From contig DAOUZU010000057.1 in NCBI GenBank assembly GCA_030665535.1, positions 1-6,564 on the forward strand: a stretch of DNA of 6,564 nt. Reading direction: 5' to 3'. The position numbers and the translations under genes were made by a program. Positions within the stretch are counted from its first letter, which is position 1. The number at the start of each line of letters is the position of its first letter. Shown here piece after piece: positions 1 through 6,564 of this stretch. Origin of the DNA: Dehalococcoidia bacterium (GTDB lineage Bacteria; Chloroflexota; Dehalococcoidia; Dehalococcoidales; JAUXAE01). The notes beneath the pieces were generated by a model that made no database searches, was not told the DNA's origin, and worked only from the letters and a program-made list of their open reading frames with translations.

Positions 1-317
1 ACGATGTCCTCTATGTTAAGGGGCGTGGCCAAGATGGAATCGTAAGTACGGCGGTACTCCATCCGGAAGAAGACGCCGTAGGTGCACTCAAAGGTGGCGG
101 TGGTCATAGAATAGGCGCCGAGGACGCCGGGGACGATGAAATTGATATAGGGCAGGCCGTCGATTTCGCCCATGAAGGTGCCGAAGCCAAAGCCCAGGGC
201 CACCAGCAGGATGATGGGCTCAATCATAAAGCCGGGGGCTATAGACACCCACAGCCGCAGGAATACATCCCTGTTGCGCTGCCACATGCGGTAGGCCCGT
301 CGGGAAGGCAGTATCAT
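1..317 (-). CDS. ABC-2 type transporter permease, N-terminal part (NodJ/DrrB-like)
   Basis: This is the N-terminal 105 residues of a membrane permease; the gene continues past the left edge. Translation from the ATG at 317 gives a short basic cytoplasmic lead (SRRAYRMWQRNRD) and then hydrophobic segments at about residues 23-48 and 57-80, as in ABC-2 exporters. The stretch YDSILATPLNIEDI at residues 92-105 matches the loop conserved in NodJ and DrrB-type permeases. The start codon overlaps the ATPase stop as ATGA, which implies translational coupling and a transporter made of these two proteins. By family, such pairs export drugs, lipids or polysaccharide-type substrates across the cytoplasmic membrane; the substrate here cannot be read from the sequence. 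The family call is firm; the NodJ versus DrrB distinction is not. Confidence 0.88.
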   Translation of the reverse strand, partial: MILPSRRAYRMWQRNRDVFLRLWVSIAPGFMIEPIILLVALGFGFGTFMGEIDGLPYINFIVPGVLGAYSMTTATFECTYGVFFRMEYRRTYDSILATPLNIEDI

Positions 318-1225
318 TCCACCAGCGCCCTTCCGGTGAGACGGAAAAAGACATCCTCCAGGGTGGCCAGCCGGCTCCACAGGTTCCAGGAAAAGCCGCC
401 AAGCTCCCGGGCCAGCCTGTCCGCATCGCTGTGGAAGACCTGGATGGTGCCGGCGGCGTCCTCGTAGTCTAGCCGGCGGCTCGCCATTTCGCTGAGGATT
501 GCCTCCCGCTCCCCGTCCCTGACCTGAATCTCCAAAATCTTGCGGCCCACATGGCGCTCCACAAGCTCGGCAGGCGTGCCCAGGTCCAGTATCCGGCCCT
601 GGTGCATGACGGCCACGCGGTCGCTCAAGGCGGTGGCTTCGTCCATATTCTGCGTCGACAGGAGCTGGGTGACCCCCTGCTGCCTGAGCTCCTTCAGCTT
701 CTGCCACACCAGGTACTTGGACTGCGGGTCCAGGCCGATGGTCGGCTCATCCAGGATGATTATGCGAGGTGTGTTAATAAGGCTCCTGGCCAGCAGCAGC
801 CGCCGCCTCATGCCGCCGGACAGCTCCTTAATCTTGCTGTTTGTCTTGGCCTCCAGCTTAAAAAGATGCAGCACTTCCAGGCTGCGCCGCCGTGCCTCGT
901 CCCGGGGGATGTCAAAGTAGCGGGCAAAGGTGGTCAGGTTGTGGATAACGGTAAGCTCAGGGTCAAGGTTGTCTAACTGGGGGATGACGCCGAACCGGGC
1001 CTTTATCTGGCGGGGGTATCTGGACAGGTCCTTATCCAGAATCCAGATGCCGCCTGAAGTTGGCGGGGAGACGGCCGTTATCATACGGACGAGGGTCGTC
1101 TTGCCGGCACCGTTGGGCCCCAGCAGGGCGAAGATTTCTCCCTCTTCAATATCCAGGTCAAGGTTGTCTACGGCCACCAGGTCCTTGAACTTCTTGGTGA
1201 GATTACGGGTTTTTATAACAGACAT
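314..1225 (-). CDS. ABC-2 exporter ATPase subunit (DrrA/NodI-like)
   Basis: This 303-residue protein is the nucleotide-binding subunit of the exporter and would power the permease encoded just downstream. Visible motifs are Walker A GPNGAGKT (36-43), Q-loop Gln83, signature LSGGM (135-139), Walker B IIILDE (155-160) and D-loop GLD (164-166). The H-loop position, normally His, is Gln192 (STQNMDEA); codon 650-652 on the minus strand reads CAG. A C-terminal domain of about 85 residues ends with LEDVFFRLTG (289-298), resembling the LDEVFL-type motif recalled from DrrA, the daunorubicin-resistance ATPase. The length is normal for DrrA/NodI-type subunits. The start at 1225 gives a natural N-terminus (MSVIKTRNLTKKF) and lies 12 bases after an extended -10 element; no clear Shine-Dalgarno sequence precedes it. 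The substrate is unknown. Confidence 0.93.
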   Translation of the reverse strand: MSVIKTRNLTKKFKDLVAVDNLDLDIEEGEIFALLGPNGAGKTTLVRMITAVSPPTSGGIWILDKDLSRYPRQIKARFGVIPQLDNLDPELTVIHNLTTFARYFDIPRDEARRRSLEVLHLFKLEAKTNSKIKELSGGMRRRLLLARSLINTPRIIILDEPTIGLDPQSKYLVWQKLKELRQQGVTQLLSTQNMDEATALSDRVAVMHQGRILDLGTPAELVERHVGRKILEIQVRDGEREAILSEMASRRLDYEDAAGTIQVFHSDADRLARELGGFSWNLWSRLATLEDVFFRLTGRALVE

Positions 1226-1237
1226 AAGCTCTGGTTA

Positions 1238-1267
1238 ATCATAGCAGTTGGGCGAGCGGGCGGGCAA
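1238..1267 (-). promoter_or_regulatory. Probable promoter of the ABC exporter operon, extended -10
   Basis: Read on the minus strand, TTGCCC (1267-1262, four of six matches to TTGACA) is followed after 18 bases by TATGAT (1243-1238). TGC directly before it makes an extended -10 element. The predicted transcript would begin near 1231, only about five or six bases before the ATG at 1225. It faces a mirrored promoter for the plus-strand gene. This is inference from consensus matching. Confidence 0.55.
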
Positions 1268-1272
1268 TCTAA

Positions 1273-1301
1273 ATGAAGCCGCTTCCTGGCTGTGCTATAA
1301 T
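1273..1301 (+). promoter_or_regulatory. Probable promoter of the tRNA nucleotidyltransferase gene, extended -10
   Basis: A perfect TATAAT (1296-1301) is preceded by TGC, giving TGCTATAAT, an extended -10 element. The -35 position with a 17-base spacer (1273-1278, ATGAAG) matches the consensus at only three of six bases, which is common for extended -10 promoters. The -10 element ends 14 bases before the ATG at 1316, so the untranslated leader would be roughly seven or eight bases. The call rests on consensus matching alone. Confidence 0.6.
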
Positions 1302-1315
1302 CCTTTCCACTAGCT

Positions 1316-2581
1316 ATGCCTAAGATTAACCTGGCCCGGCAAATGGACAGACAACTGCCGACCGAGCTGTCCGGCTTTCTGCGCTCGGCCGGCAGGGTGG
1401 CCGTCGGACGTCGGGAGAACCTGTACCTGGTGGGTGGCGCCGTGCGTGACCTGCTGCTGGGAGAAGCCAATTACGACCTCGACCTGGTGGTCGAGGGGGA
1501 CGGGCCCGCCCTGGCGGCGGTGCTGGCGCCCGGCAGCAAGCTGACCATCCACCGCCGCTTCGGCACGGCCAAGTTCAGGTGGCAACAGTGGAGCGTTGAC
1601 CTGGCCACCGCCCGCCGCGAATGCTATTCCCGCCCCGGGGCCCTGCCCCGTGTTGTCCCCGGCAGCATCGGCGACGATCTGTGGCGACGGGACTACAGCG
1701 TCAACGCCATGGCCATCGCCCTCAATCCCAGGAGTTTCGGCGGCTTTATGGACCTCTATGGCGGCCGGGAAGACCTCGGCGCCGGACTCCTCCGTATCCT
1801 GCATGAACGCAGCTTTATTGACGACGCCACACGTATCTGGCGGGGACTGCGCTACGAGCAGCGGTTGGGCTTCAAGCTGGAGAGAAACACCCTAAGGCTA
1901 CTGAAACAGCACACCGTCATGCTGGACACCATAAGCGGCGACCGCCTCAGGTACGAGCTGGAATGCGTCCTGGCCGAAGAGTGCCCGGAAAGGGTCATCA
2001 GGCGCGCCGCCCAGTTGAGCGTGCTGGCCAGCCTACACCCGTATCTTGAAGGGAACGGCTGGCTACGGCAGAGATATGGACGTGCTCGCCGGCTGACTCG
2101 GCCACAGTCACCATCCATCACTCTATACCTGGCCCTGCTGGCCTACCGGCTGACAGAGGAAAGAAAAGAGGAGCTTATCTCAAAACTCAGGCTGACCAAG
2201 CCAGTGGCCAGGACGCTACGGGATACGACCGGCCTGAATAGTCGCCTGAAAGCGCTGTCCGCCGCCAGGCTGAAACCAAGCCAGATATACGATCTGGTTC
2301 ACGGCTACGATATCACGGCGGTTACGGCCGCTATGCTGGTTGGCGGGGAAGCCCCCGCCGGCCTCCGCCTGAAGAAATATCTGGAAAAGCTACGCTTCGT
2401 GAAAACAGCCCTATCCGGCACCGACCTGAAGGCAATGGGCGTCGCCCCCGGCCCCGGCTTCAGGGAGATAATGAATAAGCTGCGCCGGGCCAGGCTTGAC
2501 GGCCAAGCCGTCAGCCGCCAGGACGAGGAAGCGCTAGCCCGGAAATGGCTGGCGGCAGGCCCGCCTAGTCCACCCGCTTGA
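1316..2581 (+). CDS. tRNA nucleotidyltransferase, CCA-adding / poly(A) polymerase family
   Basis: This is a 421-residue class II nucleotidyltransferase, the family that adds or repairs the CCA end of tRNAs in the cytoplasm. The head domain shows YLVGGAVRDLLLG (37-49), the metal-binding pair Asp54 and Asp56 in YDLDLVV, and RRDYSVNAMAI (124-134). The neck follows with DATRIWRGLRYEQRLGF (170-186) and SGDRLRYEL (207-215), the region that selects CTP and ATP in this family. The C-terminal part ends with a conserved-looking segment from LSGTDL (366-371) to about residue 412. Length is normal. Sequence alone does not separate a full CCA-adding enzyme from a CC- or A-adding one, so no symbol is given. 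The start at 1316 is favoured by the promoter just upstream, though no Shine-Dalgarno is present; Met10 (1343) also lacks one. The stop lies inside the convergent rubrerythrin gene. Confidence 0.92.
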   Translation: MPKINLARQMDRQLPTELSGFLRSAGRVAVGRRENLYLVGGAVRDLLLGEANYDLDLVVEGDGPALAAVLAPGSKLTIHRRFGTAKFRWQQWSVDLATARRECYSRPGALPRVVPGSIGDDLWRRDYSVNAMAIALNPRSFGGFMDLYGGREDLGAGLLRILHERSFIDDATRIWRGLRYEQRLGFKLERNTLRLLKQHTVMLDTISGDRLRYELECVLAEECPERVIRRAAQLSVLASLHPYLEGNGWLRQRYGRARRLTRPQSPSITLYLALLAYRLTEERKEELISKLRLTKPVARTLRDTTGLNSRLKALSAARLKPSQIYDLVHGYDITAVTAAMLVGGEAPAGLRLKKYLEKLRFVKTALSGTDLKAMGVAPGPGFREIMNKLRRARLDGQAVSRQDEEALARKWLAAGPPSPPA

Positions 2582-3068
2582 AGCTGCTGCGCGGCATCCC
2601 GCAGATGGGGCACCTCTCCGGGGCTTCCTTGAGCACCGTGTTGCCGCAGACCTGACAGACATAGTAAGGCTCATCCGAAAGCTGTTTCCCCGTTTCAAGG
2701 GCGCTAAGAGCCTCGGTAAACAGGCCGTGGTGGATTTTCTCCACCTTGTTGGCCTGGGTAAAGCCGCGCTCGGCGCCGGTAGCACCGTCTGTTTTGGCCT
2801 GCTCTATAAAGGAGGGGTACATCTCGATAAACTCGTATTTCTCGCCGCCGATGGCCTCCCCCAGGTTGTCCCGGGTGGTGCCTATGCCGCCCAGTTCGGC
2901 CAGGTGATTAAAGGCGTGCACCGTCTCCGCCTCGGCAGCGGCCCGAAAGAGCCGGGCCACTCGCCCCTGACCTTCCTTCTCCGCCTTGCGGGCAAAGAAC
3001 AGATACTTCCTGTTGGCCTGGCTTTCGCCGGCAAAGGCAGCCCCTAAGTTATCCTTTGTCTTACTCAT
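2565..3068 (-). CDS. Rubrerythrin with C-terminal rubredoxin domain
   Basis: This 167-residue protein is a cytoplasmic non-haem di-iron peroxidase that reduces hydrogen peroxide and protects anaerobes from oxidative stress. The four-helix diiron domain (about 1-130) carries the expected ligands: Glu15, Glu48 and His51 (ExxH), Glu76 and Glu79, and Glu110 with His113 (ExxH). A rubredoxin-type FeS4 domain follows, with Cys138-x2-Cys141 and Cys153-x2-Cys156. All key residues are present and the length is close to typical. The start at 3068 is set by a strong Shine-Dalgarno GGAGGT at 3078-3073. It is the last gene of the minus-strand cluster, 49 bases after ispE, with its own -10-like box, so it may be transcribed both from the cluster and independently. 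Its last codons overlap the 3' end of the opposite tRNA nucleotidyltransferase gene. The physiological electron donor is not visible here. Confidence 0.95.
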   Translation of the reverse strand: MSKTKDNLGAAFAGESQANRKYLFFARKAEKEGQGRVARLFRAAAEAETVHAFNHLAELGGIGTTRDNLGEAIGGEKYEFIEMYPSFIEQAKTDGATGAERGFTQANKVEKIHHGLFTEALSALETGKQLSDEPYYVCQVCGNTVLKEAPERCPICGMPRSSFKRVD

Positions 3069-3072
3069 TCAT

Positions 3073-3102
3073 ACCTCCCGACGCTATTTTCGCCCAATTA
3101 TA
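3073..3102 (-). promoter_or_regulatory. Putative rubrerythrin -10 box and ribosome binding site
   Basis: On the minus strand TATAAT (3102-3097) is a perfect -10 hexamer in a short AT-rich gap after ispE. The expected -35 position falls at the end of ispE and shows no good match, so the promoter may be weak or activator-dependent. GGAGGT (3078-3073) is a strong Shine-Dalgarno placed four bases before the ATG. The predicted leader is about 22 bases. No convincing PerR or Fur-like palindrome is visible. Confidence 0.45.
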
Positions 3103-3117
3103 CTCCAAATCATCATT

Positions 3118-3965
3118 TTATACCCGGCTGGTTACCGTTTCTACCAGATAGACTTCAAAGCCTTTTTTCTTGAGGTTATTGCGTATATCCTCCGCCTGGC
3201 CTTTATCCTCCAACAGGCTGAAAAGGGTAGGCCCGGAGCCGGCCAGGTTCACCTGATGCGCCCCGGCCTCCAGAAACTGCCAGCGGTAGCGCTCAAGCCC
3301 CTTAAAGGCATCAAAGGCGACGGCCTCGAATACATTGAAGAGGGCCGAAGGGGGCACCGAGCGGCCGGTTGAGATGAGATTTGCCATCTCATCGGATATC
3401 TCTCCACCGGTGTAGAGGCTGGCACCGAGGCTCTCGTACAACCGCCCTGTCTTGCCCAGCGCCCGTTCCACCGGCGGCAGCAGCAACACGACCCACATCC
3501 GGGGCAGGGTCGGCAGCAGGGTGACAACGTCCCCCCGGCCACACACCATGGCGGTACCGCCGAAGATAAAAAAAGGCACATCCGAGCCCAGGGAGGAGGC
3601 CATCTCCGCCAGGTCCCAGCCGGGCAGGTCAAGTTCCCAGAGTTGGTTCAGACCGCTCAGGGTGGCGGCGGCGGCGCTTGAATCGCCACCCAGGCCGGCC
3701 AGCAGCGGTATGCGCTTTTTAATCTTGATGGCCACCCCCTGGCCACCGGCGGCCTCTGTCAGCAGCGCCGCCGCCCGGGGCACCAGGCTTTTCTCGGCTA
3801 CCCAGCCGGGGGCGTCGCATTCCACTGTAATACCACTGGCCCGCCGGAAGCTCACGCTATCACACAGGCCGACAGCCTGGATAATGCTGGAGATATCGTG
3901 GAAACCGTCTTCACGCTTTCCCAGCACCTCAAGGGTGAGGTTTATTTTGGCCGGGGCGCGTAGTT

Positions 3966-3972
<7 letters not shown>
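3118..3972 (-). CDS. ispE: 4-diphosphocytidyl-2-C-methyl-D-erythritol kinase
   Basis: IspE is the GHMP-family kinase of the non-mevalonate (MEP) isoprenoid pathway: it phosphorylates 4-diphosphocytidyl-2-C-methyl-D-erythritol with ATP in the cytoplasm. From the chosen start it has 284 residues, normal for the family. Visible motifs are the N-terminal APAKINLTL (6-14) with catalytic Lys9, the phosphate-binding loop PLLAGLGGDSSAAAA (89-103), GSDVPFF with catalytic Asp131, and the third GHMP motif LAGSGPTLFSLL near the C-terminus. The loop reads GLGGDSS rather than the commoner GLGGGSS, a variant I recall from Dehalococcoides. An in-frame ATG exists at 4014, but its GGAGG sits only one or two bases from the codon and the extra 14 residues do not fit the family. 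The ATG at 3972 has AGGGGG ten bases upstream and overlaps the rsmA stop (ATGTTGA), suggesting translational coupling. Confidence 0.95.
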
Positions 3973-4850
<878 letters not shown>

Positions 4851-4855
4851 GCCAA

Positions 4856-4860
4856 CCTCC
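4856..4860 (-). promoter_or_regulatory. Ribosome binding site deciding the rsmA GTG start
   Basis: GGAGG on the minus strand sits five bases before the GTG at 4850, inside the 34-base gap after the metallophosphoesterase gene. It is the reason for preferring this non-ATG start to the in-frame ATG 45 bases further on. Confidence 0.7.
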
Positions 4861-4884
4861 AGGCACCGAAAGGGGCTGCCGGCG

Positions 4885-5616
4885 TTAGATGCCCTGGCCC
4901 AGGCGGACCGAGAGCCTGACCGGCAGATTATTCTTCATCATCTTGAGCTGAACCTCACCTATATCGTAGGAGATCCGGTGCAGCCGGACTACCCCGGCCT
5001 CGCTATCGTAGATAGCGTAGCTGGCCCGGGGGTCGCCGTCGCGGGGCTGGCCGACGCTGCCGGGGTTTACCATCAGGCGCCCCCTGCCCAGCACCAGCCC
5101 GATGCTCTCGACGAAGGGAATGAAAGAGGCGCCGCCTTCCTCCTGCTTAAAGACCAGGGGCATGTGGGAGTGGCCCACCAGGCAGAACCGGGTCTTAAAA
5201 TAAGCGAAGCTCTCCCTGGCGGCGCTGATAGACACCAGGTACTCCCAGACAGGCTCGCGGGGGCTGCCGTGCACCAGGGTAAAGCCCTCCCGCTCCGTAA
5301 CCGCTGGCAGGGCGGCCAGGAAGTCTACATCGGCATCCGTCAGTTGCTCCACCGTCCAGCGAATGGCGGTGGCGGCATCGGGATTGAAATTGCTCAACTC
5401 CAGCCGGCCAATGGCGGCCAGGTCGTGATTGCCGGCAATACAGGTATGTTTTGTGCGCCTTAATAGCTCAATGCACCGGCCTGGCTGCGGGCCGTAGCCG
5501 ACAATATCGCCCAGGCACCATACCTCCTCCACCCCACCCTGACGCTCTATATCCTTAAGGACAGCCTTGAAGGCGGTCAGGTTTGCGTGAATATCGGCCA
5601 GCAGAGCATAACGCAT
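4885..5616 (-). CDS. Calcineurin-like metallophosphoesterase family protein
   Basis: This 243-residue cytoplasmic protein belongs to the compact single-domain metallophosphoesterases (Metallophos_2 type, with YfcE and MJ0936 as distant relatives). The full set of dinuclear metal ligands is visible: Asp8 and His10 (LADIHAN), Asp37 (LGDIVGYG), Asn63 and His64 (AGNHD), His116 (VHGSP), and His149 and His151 (VGHSH). The family stretch NPGSVGQPRDGDPRASY (184-200) follows. Enzymes of this type cleave phosphodiesters or phosphomonoesters; the natural substrate is usually unknown and cannot be inferred here. There is no signal peptide or membrane segment. The start at 5616 gives the canonical MRYALLADIH opening but has no Shine-Dalgarno; an extended -10 element ends ten bases upstream. 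It lies between the methyltransferase (38-base gap) and rsmA (34-base gap), with no obvious functional link to either. Confidence 0.92.
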   Translation of the reverse strand: MRYALLADIHANLTAFKAVLKDIERQGGVEEVWCLGDIVGYGPQPGRCIELLRRTKHTCIAGNHDLAAIGRLELSNFNPDAATAIRWTVEQLTDADVDFLAALPAVTEREGFTLVHGSPREPVWEYLVSISAARESFAYFKTRFCLVGHSHMPLVFKQEEGGASFIPFVESIGLVLGRGRLMVNPGSVGQPRDGDPRASYAIYDSEAGVVRLHRISYDIGEVQLKMMKNNLPVRLSVRLGQGI

Positions 5617-5626
5617 CTCGGGGAGA

Positions 5627-5635
5627 ATAATACCA
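5627..5635 (-). promoter_or_regulatory. Putative extended -10 promoter for the metallophosphoesterase gene
   Basis: On the minus strand TGG followed by TATTAT (5632-5627) forms an extended -10 element ending ten bases before the ATG at 5616. Transcription from it would start about four bases from the start codon. No recognisable -35 hexamer is seen in the preceding bases, which overlap the end of the methyltransferase gene. It resembles the two promoters at 1238-1301 in arrangement. Confidence 0.4.
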
Positions 5636-5654
5636 CAAAGCGGGGCAGGTAGAA

Positions 5655-6290
5655 CTAGGCCGTGTTCCCGGATTCCGCCGTATCTTCGACCCGGGGCTTA
5701 CGCGCCCGGATATATATGTAGAAACCGCGGATTGTATCCAGCTCCTCCACGATAAAGCCGGCCTCGGTGAGCATCTGCCGCCACTCCTCTTTGGTGTGCA
5801 CCCACATTATATTGCGCTCCACCACGCGACGGACAAAGGTGTTCATAATAGCCGAGAGCACCGGATTTTTGGGCTGATAGATATCAAAGAGGACGAAGCT
5901 GCCGCCGGGCTTGAGTATCTGGTGGCATTTCTTGAGAATCTTGGAGAAAAGCTTGAACTCATGGCTGGCGCTGGAGCAGTAGATGCGGTCAAACTCGGTG
6001 GCCTCAAAGGGCATGTTGTAGGCGTTGCCCTTGACGAGAGTCTTGTTGGGCCGCTTCACCCTGGCGTTGCGGGCCAGCATGCTTTCGGACATATCCAAGC
6101 CGACAATCCTCTCCGCCTCTATGGTGTTGCAGATATAGCCAGTGCCGCTGCACAGGTCCAGAATGGAGAAGCGGCTGGTATCCTCGTTGAGCATCCGCCG
6201 CCGCACGCTATCATAGGTGCCCATCATAAAGAGACGGGTGAGGAAGTCATAGAAGGGGGCGATTGTCTCAAAAAACCTGGGTTCAACCAT
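5655..6290 (-). CDS. Class I SAM-dependent methyltransferase, distant UbiE/MenG-like
   Basis: This 211-residue protein is a cytoplasmic S-adenosylmethionine-dependent methyltransferase. It opens with FFETIAPFYDFLTRLF (6-21), similar to the start of UbiE/MenG enzymes. SAM motif I is ILDLCSGTGYI (43-53), the acidic ribose-binding residue is Asp66 in VGLDMSESML, GNAYNMPF (88-95) is the adenine-side motif, and LKPGGSFVLFDIY (126-138) is the usual post-motif. The stretch SSASHEF (106-112) differs from the FGLRN-type segment recalled for true UbiE, so methylation of a quinone is possible but not shown. It starts one base after the stop of a UbiA-type prenyltransferase gene, which suggests it acts on the prenylated product. 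Only a weak AGGA lies upstream, so translation may depend on coupling. The MT family call is firm; the substrate is a guess. Confidence 0.88.
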   Translation of the reverse strand: MVEPRFFETIAPFYDFLTRLFMMGTYDSVRRRMLNEDTSRFSILDLCSGTGYICNTIEAERIVGLDMSESMLARNARVKRPNKTLVKGNAYNMPFEATEFDRIYCSSASHEFKLFSKILKKCHQILKPGGSFVLFDIYQPKNPVLSAIMNTFVRRVVERNIMWVHTKEEWRQMLTEAGFIVEELDTIRGFYIYIRARKPRVEDTAESGNTA

Positions 6291-6291
6291 C

Positions 6292-6564
6292 TTAAACCAG
6301 AAATCCTATGGCCGCCGCCGCCGTGGTGACCGAGTAGATGTAAACCATAAAGCGGTTGGCGGTGGCAATCTTGATGGGGTCCCGATAGTGGCGGTTGGCG
6401 GCCACCGCGGCGACTACCGCCAGGGGTACCCCTACGAAAGCCAGGGCGGAGAGCGGCGGCAGCACGCCGGCTATCAACAGGATAGCCAGATAGATATATA
6501 CAGCCGCCAGGGAGGCAATGAAGAGGTTCTTGGTGTTCTTCGGCCCCAGCCGGTAGGCGATGTT
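6292..6564 (-). CDS. UbiA-family prenyltransferase, C-terminal fragment
   Basis: The reading frame is open to the right edge and encodes the last 90 residues of an integral membrane protein; the start lies outside the window. The fragment begins with NIAYRLGPKNTKNL, which matches the region just after the second Asp-rich motif of UbiA/MenA enzymes (usual form TLAxRLG). Three hydrophobic segments follow, roughly residues 14-37, 38-56 and 71-90, with a basic loop NRHYRDPIKIATANRF between the last two. By family these enzymes transfer a polyprenyl chain from its diphosphate to an aromatic or other acceptor in the membrane, as in menaquinone, haem O or lipid synthesis. The catalytic Asp-rich motifs are not in the window, so the acceptor cannot be assigned. 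A methyltransferase gene follows after one base. The short in-frame TTG at 6477 is not the true start. Confidence 0.72.
   Translation of the reverse strand, partial: NIAYRLGPKNTKNLFIASLAAVYIYLAILLIAGVLPPLSALAFVGVPLAVVAAVAANRHYRDPIKIATANRFMVYIYSVTTAAAAIGFLV

Noticed and set aside
551..976. Plus-strand open frames opposite the ABC ATPase.
   Set aside because: They are shadows of the ATPase coding frame and have no plausible domain.
961..1170. A 15-base exact direct repeat, GGTCAAGGTTGTCTA, at 961-975 and 1156-1170.
   Set aside because: Both copies encode a DNLD peptide within the same ATPase gene (VDNLDL near the N-terminus and QLDNLDP after the Q-loop). A chance codon match in coding DNA explains it; there is no array or further copy.
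1260..1300. Possible intrinsic terminator or riboswitch in the divergent gap.
   Set aside because: There is no stable GC-rich hairpin followed by a T run, and the short predicted leaders leave no room for a structured 5' element.
3081..3117. Possible PerR or Fur-type operator before rubrerythrin.
   Set aside because: The region is AT-rich, but no inverted repeat resembling the known operator consensus can be seen.
5796..6329. A 177-codon open frame on the plus strand across the methyltransferase.
   Set aside because: It is antisense to a gene with clear SAM motifs, and the product has no recognisable domain.

Overview
The window looks like chromosomal DNA of a moderately GC-rich anaerobic bacterium. 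The best guess is the phylum Chloroflexota, class Dehalococcoidia or a relative. This rests on family resemblance recalled from memory (the IspE variant GLGGDSS motif and its KYRWQFLEAGA-like stretch, here RYRWQFLEAGA; the style of the CCA-adding enzyme) and on a stand-alone rubrerythrin typical of anaerobes. No database search was possible. Coding density is very high: the largest gap between genes is about 90 bases, so no long stretch lacks a gene. I saw no tRNA, rRNA, CRISPR array, insertion sequence, attachment site or convincing intrinsic terminator.

Layout. (1) 1-1225, minus strand: a two-gene ABC-2 export system, with the ATPase first and the permease overlapping its stop codon by ATGA; the permease runs off the left edge. 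(2) 1226-1315: a compact divergent promoter region with two mirrored extended -10 elements. (3) 1316-2581, plus strand: a class II tRNA nucleotidyltransferase (CCA-adding or poly(A) polymerase family). It overlaps the next gene tail to tail by 17 bases. (4) 2565-6564, minus strand: six closely packed genes. In transcription order these are a UbiA-type prenyltransferase (only its C-terminal 90 residues are present), a SAM-dependent methyltransferase, a calcineurin-like metallophosphoesterase, rsmA, ispE and rubrerythrin.

How the genes fit together. The minus-strand cluster mixes isoprenoid metabolism (IspE makes an isoprenoid precursor; the UbiA enzyme attaches a polyprenyl chain to an acceptor, which the methyltransferase could then methylate) with RNA maturation (RsmA, and the tRNA nucleotidyltransferase opposite) and an oxidative-stress protein. 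rsmA and ispE overlap and are probably translationally coupled; the UbiA gene and the methyltransferase are separated by one base. The metallophosphoesterase and rubrerythrin each have a promoter-like -10 element in front of them, so the cluster may be read as several overlapping transcripts.

Overall this is mostly ordinary housekeeping sequence. The main items worth a second look are three genes whose extended -10 element lies only 10-14 bases from a start codon with no Shine-Dalgarno sequence, suggesting leaderless or near-leaderless mRNAs; the Gln in place of the H-loop His in the ABC ATPase; and the unassigned UbiA/methyltransferase pair. I did not find evidence for a novel defence, mobile or biosynthetic system.
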